The position numbers and the translations under genes are program-made. Source: Ascaris suum (Eukaryota; Nematoda; Chromadorea; Rhabditida; Ascarididae). From it: DNA of 64,000 nucleotides. Numbering within the stretch: position 1 is the first letter of the stretch; every line of letters starts with the position of its first letter. Under the pieces are notes generated by a model that did no database searches, was not told the origin of the DNA, and saw nothing but the letters and a program-made list of their open reading frames with translations. The stretch lies in contig CM024180.1 in assembly GCA_013433145.1 (NCBI GenBank), positions 7,010,001-7,074,000 on the forward strand, read 5' to 3'. Below, one piece after another: positions 1 through 13,351 of this stretch.

Positions 1-212
1 CAGATGAGGAAAGCTTACCGGTAAAATGACTCAATTTTTTTTTGGAAATTTAAGTAATTAGGTGGGATATAATGAGCTTACTATAACTGTACCTATGTTA
101 TAATGAATTATCCAGATTATAAATTATATCCAGAAGAAAATCTAACATTTATTTGTCCGGATAATTGCACTTCTTTCAAATGAGTTGTAAAATTTTTTGA
201 TAAGTAAGATTT

Positions 213-344
<132 letters not shown>

Positions 345-533
345 ATGGATATATTAGTCGTGTAAAAAATTTTATCATTTTTGTTTTAATCTATTCTATG
401 TAATTATTGGCTAGATGTGTTATGACTGCACTTGTGGCACTATACAATTTCTCTTTCTGTTAGAGACGTATCATCAAATAGTAATTTCCATGTCGCATTT
501 GATTATGAAGAAAAAAAAATGAAGCATTTTCAG

Positions 534-788
534 GAGGAGCGGCCAATTTCACGCCGACGTGTTGTGCAGAATCTAGAATCATCACGTCGTTCGATGATGA
601 AACATCGTACCGAGACGTTGGATGCTGCTTTCAAAAAGAGATTCTTTGCGTTATCAAGTGAAAATGCCGTCGAATCAACAGGGAGTGCATTTGGTGGACG
701 GGAAAGGCGACTCACATTGCGTAAAGGCACAATACGTGCTTTAGAACAACGCAGAGATTCTCTCTTCGGCACGATAGATAAACGTCGT
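534..788 (+). CDS. Unrecognised gene, penultimate exon
   Basis: This 255-base exon is phase 0 at both ends. It is Arg-rich and contains a Ser/Gly patch (ENAVESTGSAFGG). The acceptor is CATTTTCAG and the donor is GTAAGA. Confidence 0.55.
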
Positions 789-1651
789 GTAAGAAATTTG
801 TTTGTAGCTATTTTTAGAATTTGAGTTTAATGCAGTTTCAGCGCCAAGATTACCCACTGAAATCGATTTCAACTTTTAACTTCACTACTTTTTAGCTCAA
901 TGATTTCGTTCATAGTAAAAATGAGTTGCGGGTAATTTTTTAAGGGAATTCCAAGTACTCTTTCTGTTATAAAATTTTCTCTCATTTTCTACAATGAACA
1001 ACAAATTTGATAGTATAAAATAGTAAGTTATAATTTCTATTTAAATTTTAATTGAGAAGATAATCCGAACTCAGCATTTCCCCGACGATGATTTTCATCC
1101 CGTCCCCCAAGTATCATTAAATTCGAAATCAGTCTACATGTTTTGCAAATTGCTAAAATTCTAGACGTAGGTGATAACGCCTTTTCCTCAATAATTTCTC
1201 TAAAATTGTTCGCAGATTTAAATACCAATCTCTTCGACAATATCTTAGATTTACTCAATATTGCTAGCATTTCTAATAGCTGATCACCTATGTCTATAAT
1301 ATCACATTTCTATTATCTGCATATCATATTTATGATGTTATTCCTAAAGGCTTATTTTTTCGTAAATTTTTTTAAAATTATAGCTTATTTTTTATTTATT
1401 TATAAAGAAATTTAAATGTGCCTTTTTTTTTGCAGACTATCCCACAAACAAGTGGCACTCAAAGTAATGGAATAAATCGGGCACCAGCACAGCGTCGTTT
1501 AGAACGATTGTTTAATCGTGATGGCTCGCCTCTAGACAGCATGATGGATGCAACTGCTGCAGTAGTGCCAGTCGAGCAAACAACACTTTCGACTCCACTC
1601 GCACAATCACAAACAACGACGCCTCAATGGCAACCGGAAGCGAGGTTTTGA
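534..1651 (+). CDS. 3' end of an unrecognised gene, two terminal exons (534..788, 1436..1651)
   Basis: Two in-phase exons form the C-terminus of a gene whose start lies left of the window or in unresolved exons. The first is open for 85 codons between a CATTTTCAG acceptor and a GTAAGA donor. The second starts after TTTTTTTTGCAG and ends in TGA at 1651. An AATAAA at 1685-1690, 34 bases past the stop, fits a poly(A) signal. The 156 visible residues are basic and then polar: Arg/Lys-rich stretches such as RRRVVQNLESSRRSMMKHR and RRLTLRKGTIRALEQRR, followed by a Thr/Gln/Pro-rich end. This resembles a disordered cytoplasmic tail of a larger protein such as a channel or scaffold, but no family is recognised and no function is assigned. 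Codon content and both splice sites support real exons. Confidence 0.6.
1436..1651 (+). CDS. Unrecognised gene, terminal exon
   Basis: The acceptor is TTTTTTTTGCAG. The exon is open for 71 codons and then stops at TGA. The end is rich in Thr, Gln and Pro (for example AQSQTTTPQWQPEARF). A possible GTTTTG donor just before the stop leads out of frame into the next open segment near 1795, so the TGA is taken as the true stop. Confidence 0.55.
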   Translation, partial: TIPQTSGTQSNGINRAPAQRRLERLFNRDGSPLDSMMDATAAVVPVEQTTLSTPLAQSQTTTPQWQPEARF

Positions 1652-1684
1652 ATTTTTTTTCAACGATTCTAAAATGTATGCATC

Positions 1685-1690
1685 AATAAA
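1685..1690 (+). terminator. Poly(A) signal AATAAA of the first gene
   Basis: A canonical AATAAA sits 34 bases after the TGA at 1651, a usual place for cleavage and polyadenylation signalling. Confidence 0.45.
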
Positions 1691-4600
1691 ATTGAAAGTG
1701 TTGAGAAGATGATTGGAAAGTTTCAATGAATTTTTCAAAAAATATTTGCTATTGTTTTCTCTCTTTTTTTTTTGGCTATTCAAATTATGTTTAGGTGAAG
1801 GATGAGGAATTGAAAGAATTAGAGCTGAAATATTCCCTAAGAGATGCACTTCTAATTTTTCATTTTCTTTGGCTTCAAAAATTTTCAATATATTTTCCTA
1901 ATCGTTTGTATAAATATTATGTTTTTTTTAAAAAAAAAACCTTTTTACCTATTAAAATGCCCATAATTATTGCTTACAATTCATTAAATCGTTTCGCTTC
2001 GAAAAAAATTTTCCCGACAATATTCCGATGAAATTAAAACGATCATCAAGAAAGCCATCCGCTTATCCGATAAACAAATCATAATGCACTTAAATATTCT
2101 ATAATATTTGTCTAAGCGGGTTCGAAAATTGTAACGCTAAACTTTTATCTATGATTATTTATCAATGTAAGCGAATGATATTGATAAGATTTTTTTATAT
2201 CTTTTTTCATATAAGTGCTTCCAAAAAAAAAAAAATTTCCTCATTTTTTAGTTGTTTTTTTTTTTCTGCATTCATAATTTTTTCTACTCTCCTTATTGAA
2301 AATATCGGGGGTTTTTTTTTGCAATTGAAGCGAAAATTTTTGAATGCTTTGCGCGACATTTTTTAATCAAATTATTACTACTTTATATTTAGAAAAGTAA
2401 ATTGTATTTCCAAGTTGATAGTGAAGCTGATGTACTTTGGAAGTAGAAGAATCAGTGTATAGGTCCCTAGGGTTTCTTAGTGGTTGCACAGTCAAAATGA
2501 CAAACCATTGCAAAGCTTGAAAGCTTACAATTTTACCCATAATTGCTGTTCGCTTGGAAGCACTCGTTTCTCTTTTTTTTTGTTTCGCTATCAATAACGC
2601 TGCATTTCAATTTCATTCGACGTTTGAAATATTTCACGTATTCATTCGAACACAAACGATATTTCATTTCAAAATGTGGTAATGCTGTTTGCAATAAATA
2701 TGTGTTTTAAAAAAATTCTATGTACAATAAATATTTATAAAATTCTATGTGTTATTATCATATAAAACTCGATGAGATATGCAATTGCAAAAAAAAAAAA
2801 TGCAACGATTTAATTAAACGATTGAAAAAGATCACAAAAAATTAAGCAATTCATCCAAAGAGCATTTAATCAACACATATGCAAATCAATAAATTGCATA
2901 TATTGCGTAATTATCCTTTTTTTTCCAACAAATTATGCAAATTTTCATGATAGGAATTTAGTTTTTGCAAAGTTTTCAGCAATATTTCAATGATTTGCAT
3001 TTTCTTTTTTTTTCATAAGAAAAGTTTTATTATATACTTGAAGTTAATTTCCTCTTTGCATTTCCTATACATGAATGTGACTTGTAAATATTCAAAAATT
3101 TTATACCTATAGATTTGCAATGAGGTGCAAATTTTAATTTCCATTACATTTGGGAGGATCTGATCTAAATGAGAGGTATGATGTAGGTTCGACAAGAGGA
3201 GGGGACAAGGGGAAGGGCGAAATGGATTACAGTGATTATTAAAGACACGAATAATATAATTGATTCCATCAATGCGGCTAGTGGTTGCATAGAATTTTTT
3301 CTTGGCTTTTTATTCGATGTTTAATAAGATATTAGGGTAGAATTCAAAGTACCTCGAGATGTCTCATTTGTCGTAGTTACGAGCACTTCGAATATAATGA
3401 AACATTAGACATATGCTAATGTTTAGCGTGTAAAATTCTTTGATTTTCAATATTTATAAGACGTTTTTTTTGATATCCGAAACCATTTTTCTGCATTCAA
3501 AATTGTCATATTTCATTGCAACTTCTGGTAGATTCTATGATGGTCTGATTTCTTCAAGAGGTTATTTAGATATTTATTTCGTTGCCTGGCAACAGCTCTA
3601 ATTGAAATCTGTCTAAACTCGGTTGTTCATCAGTTTATCAAATTTCCTCCGCTCGTTTCTCTTCTCATATAAGGAGAAGGGATGAGATTTTTCTTCATTT
3701 ATAAATTATTCAAATGCTATAGTTCATAATTTTTTAAAAAATTAAGAATTTCCCTTTTTTTTCCATAAATCACTTCTGTTATCGATAGGAACAGTCTTAT
3801 TTTTGGTCGGATAATAGTGTTCATATCATCTTTTTGCCTATAAAGAATTTCGGAGCAATCTTTCGACATCTAAGTGAATTATTGGTAAAACTTAAAAATT
3901 TCCTCTCATATAAATCGTGAAGGTCGTAGTCTCATTTTTGTTAGTTGATCGTTATATAAATCTTAAGTCGTTATCGGAAATTGTTTACCTAGATGACGCT
4001 CGATCAAATTGTCATATGATCCTATATTTACCAATAGCGATGTTAGTTTCATTTAATTTCATATATTTCTTCTCAAAATAACTATTGATTTTCATAATAT
4101 TTTAATTTCTTTCTTTTCGAAATTGCGATGTTGTTCTTCCTCTTCGAAAGTTTTCGGTATTCGAAATTCTCACAAAAAAAGAAATAATATGAGCGCTACT
4201 ATATTAGTGCTAAAAGCAAGATTGACTGAAGTGCCAAAAAAAAAGTTCCCAAAATCGTTGGTAAAAAAGGATGGAAATGCAAAAGATAATCTATTCTTTT
4301 ATGCGGTCAATGAAATTACACCGCCTCTGCTAATTGCATCATAAGTTCATTAATGATAGGAAATTTAACTTGAATATGCATCAAGCCTACTTTCTAACTA
4401 CTTTTTAAAGGTATTATGTTAATCCTTATCACCTTATCAACTTTTAAAGCTTATTGAGGATCTTACAGAAAGAACTGTTTTCGATATTTACCGAATTATA
4501 AGAGGCCAAAATGAATTGAATTGAAATATTTTTAAGACGATTTATGATATGCATTCAAGAATAGCATAAATTTTAACTAATCGAATCGTAGATGGAGTAA

Positions 4601-7203
4601 TAGATAAAATATAATTTCCGAACAACAAGACCAACATGTTGCTCGAATAGAAATGTCATTTGCATCTGACTTATAAGAGATTTATCACGTTTCTTTCTCC
4701 ATGGAAATTTCTCTCATCGTGAAGTTGATTAACTCATTGAGGTCTTTCGATGGTCTAATTAAGCGACGATCATTTTAAAAATGTTGTAGTTCTTTATAGG
4801 AAGTAATTTTTTCTGAATTTTTTTTTCTCATTATACCTTGCATTATGAAGTATATGAGGTAACTACGTCATTGATGTGTTAGATTTGTGACGACAAGAGA
4901 ATAAAGAATGAAAAAAAAAATTGAGATGACAATCAAATTTGTTTTCTCTTTCATCATTCATAAAGATGTGAATACTTCTGCGATGCTATTCACTTGCAGC
5001 ATCTAAAAGCTTCTTACTAACGCTATCATCCACTTCTCATTCGCCGTTGAACGCTTTAATGAAATTGATTGCTGAGGAATTTAATTCTTTTTTTTTTTGA
5101 ATGAAAAATATTCCTCTGTAAAATATAATAGTAAATTAAATGTAATTAATTGTAATGAGAGAATTTCTATCGAATTTACTTACTTACTTTTATATTTTTA
5201 ATCAATTTCTATCTGGAAGTTTTTAGACAATTTTTTTTCAGATATGATGACATTTAATAATTTGATGTGCTATGTTTTGAAAGAAAAGTCCCCAATACTC
5301 ATATTTGATTAGTGCAAATATCGAATCCTGTATGCATTACTCAATTTCCATTTCGATTCCTATAGGTGTATTACTCATTTTGAGTATCAATTTCTATAGT
5401 TGTAGTACTCATTTTGAAAATCGATTGTTATATGCAATATACGCTGATTGTTATATGTTATATGCATATGCAATATACTGTACATATATGCAATATATAC
5501 AATATATACTGATTTATTCGTATATCATGCACATCGAATATGCAAGATGCATTCATTTAAATTATTGCATTGAATGCAAATGTTGCTGAAATACAATTAA
5601 TTTTATATTCTTTGACTTAGTGCGATGATTTCTCTATAAATCTAGCAAATTTTTCAAAAAATACAGTTAAAAATGCCTTTATTGCAATTTTTTCATCACT
5701 TGAAAGACTTTCATCCCGTTTGCCTATCTTCTAGCAGCAATAGTACTAACTACAATGATAAAGAGCTTCTGAGAGGATCAATGTTTCTATCGCATCCCGC
5801 AAATAATCTAATAAATGCCAATCGAATCGCTGAAATCTTTGAGAAACGAATGTAGATTCAATGGGCACCTAATTGCATCAGCTGAAAGTCTATTCGCTTC
5901 CAAAAAAAAAATCCTTTCATTTTAATTTTCTTGCCGACTTTATTTTCCAGAAAGAAATTCGAAATCCTTTCGTTGGCTCTGATGTCTTTTCTTCGAAAAA
6001 AAAAACTTGGACGCAAGCCAGATGTCATAGTTCTTTGGTGTTTGATAAGATGCAGCCACAATTAAACGTAATTACCCGTCAGCAATTTTCGCTCTTTTCT
6101 TTTTGCAATATTTCTGCACATCACGGAATATACTTAAGTGGATAGGAAAACGCGAAAAGCAAATAATAAAATTATGTTCACTTTTTCGTATTAACGTAGC
6201 TTTTTCGTATATATGGATGTAATTTTTTTTTTGGTACTGATAATATCTTTTATAATCTCTTTGTATATGATTAGAATATCTTATATGTATTTCATTATGC
6301 AAAAATGCATAAATTTTAAATTCTACAAGTTGGCTAAAAATTTTATAGATAATCTCAAAAAGTCGATTCATCGATCGTTTTAAAATCAAAAACTATGAAT
6401 CTCATAAATTTTATTATCGCCTATTTTTAAAGCCTTGAAAATAGTTTTTATGTAGTTTACATATATGCGCATATCCGTAATAAATACAACATTCCATTAT
6501 TTTTTCAATTGTACATAATTCAATTGCCTCGGGTTTTTTTTTTTTTCTTCAAAGATATTGATGAATTTTTTTATGAATAATAATGTCGCGAAAAGTTTTT
6601 ATTTTTTTTCTTGAAGTTGGAAATTTCGTCTTATATCAAAACCAATAAAATTTGACTTTCGTTGACAATGCTGAAAGAAAGCGCAAATCTTCCGTCAAGA
6701 AGCAATCAATATAATGTCATGCAATCGTCGTTGAGGAAAAAAAAAAAAATTCTGTTCATAACAAATCAAGGAATAGATTCGATATCTACGTGGTCTTGAA
6801 GTGATCAAATTGCCTATGATTTAATGTGAACATGAGAATTTCACGTGACGATTGAAATTCGAAAAAAAAAAATTCATGAAAAATTTTACGCCGAAACAAT
6901 GAAAATGTTTTTTTTTTTTAATGGAAAGAAATCAATAGAAGAATGAAATAATCGAGTATCATAATCCATTTACGAGGTGTTAAATTTCTTTTTTTCTAAG
7001 CTATTATTGGTTATCATATGTGAAAACAATTACATCTCATTCTTCTCTCCGCCTCACCCATTTCCCCTTCGTTCCCGGATTCGTTTACACTCTTATTTCC
7101 TTCTCCCCCTCCCCTCTCCTATACTATACCATATACGATAAATATGAATTAGGATTGATTTTAGTGAGAATATGAAAACACAGACGCAATTATGACGATG
7201 ATT

Positions 7204-7218
7204 CCCCCCCCCCCCCCC
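7204..7218. repeat. C15 homopolymer followed by a CT-rich tract
   Basis: A run of 15 C is followed by TCCTCCCCC, unusual in this AT-rich sequence. On the minus strand it is a G-run that could form G-quadruplex structures. Confidence 0.9.
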
Positions 7219-10200
7219 TCCTCCCCCAAAGATGATGAAGGTAATTGCATAAATTAGAAAAATTCAATAATTGAATTCAATGAACTCATCTCGCGATTAA
7301 AATTTGCAAAACGCATCGATGATTGCAAAAAAAAAAAGAGTAAATTTTTAGATTACGATAAATAATTTGCATATTATTTGTTAATTTTTTTATTGAAACA
7401 CTAAAGAAAAGGAGCGAGAAAGAAAATATTTTTATCAAAGAAAAAAAAAATAGCCCATCTATTTATGTGAGTAACTTTGAAATTCAACTCTAAATTTTTG
7501 GTGCATTTTGCAATTTGCAATTTGCATTGGAAACTATTGTTTTTGCATAATTGCATATAGAAAATTCAACAGCTTAGATTGTTCGCTAATAAAAAAAAAA
7601 ATTGACGGCAAATTTCCTCTAGTTCATTGGAAAATTCACCACTCAAAATTATCTTATTTGAATTTTTTTTTTTTTTTTTGATAGTAGGAATCTGTTCACA
7701 TTATAACTGTATTAATGTTCTAATCGCTTTTCTATCAATAAGAAAATTTTTCAAAAAAACTTCGGTTGATGTTAGAAATTGAAATGAGAGGAATTTTTTT
7801 TTTTTTTTAAACGAAGAAAGCAACAAATACAAAGAGTGAAAACAACTGATAGATTATTGATTATTTTAGCTGTCAATAAAAAAAGAACAAAAAAAAACAA
7901 TAACAAAGGTATTAGATCGAAAAAAAATTGAGCATTTTCCGTTTGGTTATAAGTTGAAAAAAAAAGTTTTTTTATTTTTTGAAAAACTTTTTTTTTCATT
8001 TGAAGAATTTAAGAGGTCGAATTTTATAACCAAAAAAAAAAATCCTGGTCTCAACATAATTATTCACCTATTTTAGACAAAACGATGATAAATAATTTGG
8101 AATACATCCATATAGTCGCATATTTGATAATAAAAATAACAGCTTCAATGAAATGTCCTCTGAGCGCGTAGGCGTCTATTGCAGCGCACAAAATTTTAGC
8201 TATTTAATATTCGCCTTCGTATTGAAATAGTGCCTAATTAGTGATGATTTATAGTTGCAAAAAAAAGCGCTCATAGACAAGTATATTCACGAGAGTGTTA
8301 CATACGAGTGGGCTAAACTTGAGCAACATCTTATGCATCACTTCAATCATTCATCATTTGTATGCGAGAAGAGCTGTCACTAAGCTCTTCGAAGTGTATC
8401 CGTCGTGTTTGATTCAACAAGGTAACGCTCGAATATGCAAATTTTGCGAAAGTTTTCATGAAAAAGTGTCTAATAGGTATGCTTTTTAGTAGTTCATTTT
8501 CCATTTGAAATGATGAAGTGTGATTATGTTGATTTATAAATAGAAAACATCGTCTCTTGAATGTTTATACATAGAAGTATAGGGAAAAATGCGGTGAATG
8601 CGTGCCCATTTCCGCCTTATTTCACACATCTCGTAAAAGTCGTTCAATCGAACCTCTAGACACTACCTTCTGACCAGTAACTGCTCGATGGTTAATCCAT
8701 CCATCGATTGTGATTATCGATAGTCTATCATTGCTCCTCGTCGAATCGACCGAAGTACGCAAGGAGCACATTAATATATATATGCTAGCAAAATAAATAT
8801 TCATTTATTATCTCAGTAACGCTATGTGTACGGTATATTAACTTTCCCCGATGATACGAGAAACGGTTGCTTATATTATTGAGTAAAGAAACGCATGCGT
8901 TCCTCTACTCAAGCATCTCGTTTAATTGCAATCGACAAAATATGGAACTTGAAGGATCCGATCCCTCTCTGAAACGAAAGAAGCAATCATCAAGCATTCA
9001 AAAAAAAAAAAAAATGTATGATACACATCAATAGGTGATGAATCCTTATATCTTTGTTATCCAGAGATAAGTGGAACTTCTTACCAAACAAGGTGTTATC
9101 CAGGCTCGCAATGTCGACACTAAAATGAAACTGATATCGTTGTTTAGGATGCTTATTAGCAACAGAGTGCAATAGGGCATTGTTGCAATTCATGAATAAC
9201 AACTCAATTGCATCTTCGATGTTGCTAATATTCGGAGGATTCTTCTCAAAGTCAAAATTCAACAGGAGAATATAAAAAGAAATTTTTGATTGATCATTGT
9301 AAATTTACTCAAAAAAAAGCAAGGCAATTACGCTATTCATCTCTTGACGTCCCGTAAAACTGCTCGAATTATCGAGGTCATAGAAGTTGCATCTATATTC
9401 GCCCGAAAAATATTCCAACATTGTCAACGTGATGATGACCATCTTCTAAAACGCTCCACAATGATACTGATATTTTCGGAATCGTTTCATTTGAGGTTTC
9501 CTATCATTGCTGTCTTATGTGGCTTTAAAAAATCTTACAACGTATTCCAACGTCCCTTTCGTTACGAACGAATCGTCAATAATATCATATGGAGGAGTGA
9601 TTCGTATTGAATTACATAACGTCTGCTTTCAAGTGTTATAGGCAAGATCTCAAAATTCATGAGCTCGGAGAACGTAATGGCGCACTTAAGAATGAGCCAA
9701 GTTCCTCCATGTAGAATCTTTCACCTTCCTCTGCATCTTTCCCATTTTTGATATTCTGATTTTAAAGACATTAGGCTCCAATGATAACTTGGCTAATGGC
9801 AGCCTTTCGCTCGAATCAGGCTTTCTTGGCCTTGACGAAGTAGACTGATTGTCGTGGAGGGGAGAGAAGAGACTGGCGAAGTGGGTTGTATTGTTTTCGT
9901 TCGTTAAAATATTATATAAAATATTACATCGTGCCTCTTCGGAGCTGTATTAATATACAACTGTGGATGTACTGCTTTTAACTTATTTTCTTGGAGCCAA
10001 ATATAAGCTATTTGCGTCAACAAGTTACCGCACACTTTTCTCGATCATACTTTGCGTTTAACTGAACATTTTGCTAAAATCGGATGTCTATGTGCAAGAA
10101 ATTGCTAATCGTAGTGACTTCAGTCTGCCTTAGATTGACCTGGAATTGTAATTCCGGAGCTGATCATACAGCTTTTACTTTCATTTACTTTATACGCTTT

Positions 10201-10952
10201 GAAGCTTGCAGTATCCTCAACGACCTAGTTCCGAGCAGGCTGCTATCAATGCTGCCTATGTTCGTAATTTCTTTGAACCATAGAAAAAATTTTACCCAGG
10301 ATGTTTTATTCATTGGATCGACAATACTCATTGCTGCTGATTCATTAACTTATTTTCTAACATCGATTTAGCTATTTCAGGAAAGAAAATAGACGTTAAA
10401 GATAAATAAATTTGAGTTATGGTATATTGAGTTGATGCAGTCACTGATATGAAAGTGAGAATTTCAGTAGTACTCAGATCATCGATGAAATTCATCATTA
10501 AGAGTTTTCACAACGAAGATATCGAAAATAATGTTCTTCTTCATTTTCGAACTCTCGGCTTCGCTGGCAGGATCAATTTATGGGCAAATAGTCGACTCCC
10601 TTGTGGGATCAAAATTTTTTGATGATCAGATGGAAATTTATTCGTGGAATCTCCGAATTTTAACGCATATAAACACACCCAGTGGTGAAGTTTGAGGGTA
10701 ATCTAGGCACTTTTTTTTAAATACTCGATTTCATCTCGACAATTAGTATACCTCACTTATAAGAGGATATAATTATGACAGTAAGGTACCAATGCATCTC
10801 AAGTGTATTCCAAATGCTTTGACTCCTGATGTGAAAAACAAAAATAGTTTCTTCTTTTTTTTTCATTTCACACTCATTTAGACTTATACGTCACTTGAGA
10901 ATCAAATGAGAGCGTCCTCTTGTAATGTCGGGGTGAATACTGGTGTGTCGGC

Positions 10953-11091
<139 letters not shown>

Positions 11092-13249
11092 TATATATTG
11101 TAGTTAACTTCTATGGCAGTAATATTTGAATGTTTGAGAAGTTTTCACCAGATGATCGCTGATTTAATCTCTCTAAGAGAAGACAAATTTTTTTCTACAT
11201 TTTATGATGGCATTAAATTTTAAACTCATTGAGAATAATTCCTTAAGTGTATGTGAATGCCCAATTTTTAAAAATATTTTTAGCGGCACTTTTCGAGTGC
11301 TAAACTTGTTTTTCGAAAATTTTCGGCTTTTTCTTTGTGAAATATATTTCAATCGATGCCGAACTTTCCAAGTTGAAATTGCTTGAAGGCCGGAAATGAT
11401 GAAAATGTTTGGCGACTAGATTTTGCATTAGAATGTAAATTTGCTCAACTATTTTAGCACAAATATATTCATCATTTCCTTGCGCTACGGGCGCATTTTG
11501 AATTCGAATGCAACCATTTCCACTCTTAAGGTTCAACTTCTTTTCTCGTCTTCTTAAAATTTTTTAGCGCTTGATAATTTTGCAATATTGTTGATCGATC
11601 GTTGTGAGGAAAATTATGTTTTCAGATGCTTATTTGAATGGTTAAATTGAAATATGATTGAAATAGTAGAAAAAGAAGCAATTATAGTTGAAAATTGAAT
11701 ATTTTACTTTGTTATACGATCAATTTTGGAGATTCATCACGGAAAGAACAGCTTCATTCCCGTATGAAAAACTCTATCGCTATATGATAAACGTAGAGAA
11801 AATGCCATTTAAAGAATAAATAACGAATTGAATGATCCATACGAATCTTGCACTAAATTAGGATTTTTCTTACTCTGTGATATGTTCTGCAACGTTTCAA
11901 TCGTTGAAGACTTGTGCACAAAATACCTTTGTCACTGCATATGCGTAACTTACAGTCGATTGGAAACATTGACATAAAGGATGCATTTTTCATTACTCTA
12001 AACAGTGTTTCAGGTCAATGCTTCATAAGATTGCTTAGAAATTTTTGAATTCCTATGGGTTGAATTAAAAATTCTCCATCATTAAGTTACTTCAATACTG
12101 TTATACATAAATGCTACTTATTTTTTCAGTTCCATTCCCTTAATTTTCAGTTCCATTCTTTTAAAATATTGATTTTTCAGGTACCGAGATGTAAGCAAAT
12201 CCATTTATTTTGCTACTTGATGCGATTCTTAAGTTGCTGAAAGCGCAATAAAAAAAATCTTCCGAAATCTTATAATATTAGCATATATTCTTTTATTTCC
12301 CATTCAAATGGCGAACACTTTCCCATGGGCACCTATATGATATTATGCTCTCATTTTATCCAAAATGAATGGGTAGACATGAGAGAGACACGTCAAATAT
12401 GTGCTTTTTCTTGGAAATCCGTCTTGTGTAAACGGCTAGACACTTTATAGCGTGAAATATGCAATCTAAGCCGGGATCTAACGCTGCTCTAATGAAAAAG
12501 GAATATTGCTTCTCACTTTTTTAATAAACGATGAATACTTGAGAGCTCTTATCGTCTTTGGGTTTAATCGGGTTTCCCGCATACGCAATTAAAATCTCAA
12601 CATAACATTCATTAGCAATGAATCTTTTCTTATTTCACTTATTCTTTCTTGACTTTAAGTTGAAGTTGCTTTCCTAATCCTTAGCATCACTGGCCACATA
12701 AAACTATTTCTGGATTTATTTCACTTTGATATACTTGGCTTTATTTAACTCTGCTCATATGCTCGTTCTTCGAAAAGAATCTAAAAGCAATTCTCCAGAT
12801 GCATGGAATCTTAATTCATTTTCTGTAGTTCAATAAGGCCATTGCATAATCATGAAAACGCAAAAATATAGCTATTTGCACTTCTATTACCGATGCAACG
12901 CTATCCTATCGCGGTCCCCTAAAAATGCGATAAACTTTGTAGACTTGATCGTCATTTTCAACATCGTACGTGAATTTTATGATACTCGGCTGCCAGAAAA
13001 ATTACACACAATAGGCTTAAGCTTATGCTTAGACTTGCGCTATCAACATACTTTGATAGGGTCCCTAAATATGAACGGCAATTAAAGTCTCAGCTGCTAA
13101 TTAAAGAAACGCATACCAAAAATAGTATTTTGAATAGCTTTTAACAGCATAATACAATATGAGCAATATTACGTTCAAATATATCACAAAAACTCAAATA
13201 TTTCATGAAACGTCTGAATCTTTTTCACCTCCATCTTGTTGAGAATCTT

Positions 13250-13351
13250 ATGTTTCAAGTCTCCTTATCGTTCATAATCTTGAGTCTTTTTGTGCCTCCA
13301 ACTTTGGGTTTTCTTTGTCCCATCTGTGCATTATCGATTCGGCCAATATTT
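13250..13351 (+). CDS. Possible first exon with signal peptide and CPIC motif
   Basis: An ATG at 13250 opens 34 codons with a hydrophobic N-terminus (VSLSFIILSLFVPPTLG) followed by FLCPICALSIRPIF, then a GTATGT donor. It reads like a secretory signal peptide followed by the first helix of a saposin-type domain (C-x2-C). The segment at 16080 continues in phase and supplies Cys at saposin-like spacing. Alternatively it is the first membrane span of the membrane-protein gene at 16980-18259, whose 5' end is otherwise missing. A chance open frame cannot be excluded. Confidence 0.3.

Noticed and set aside
1795..2031. Frame after TTATGTTTAG reading VKDEELKELELKYSL
   Set aside because: It cannot be joined in phase to the preceding exon, which already ends in a stop with a poly(A) signal close by.
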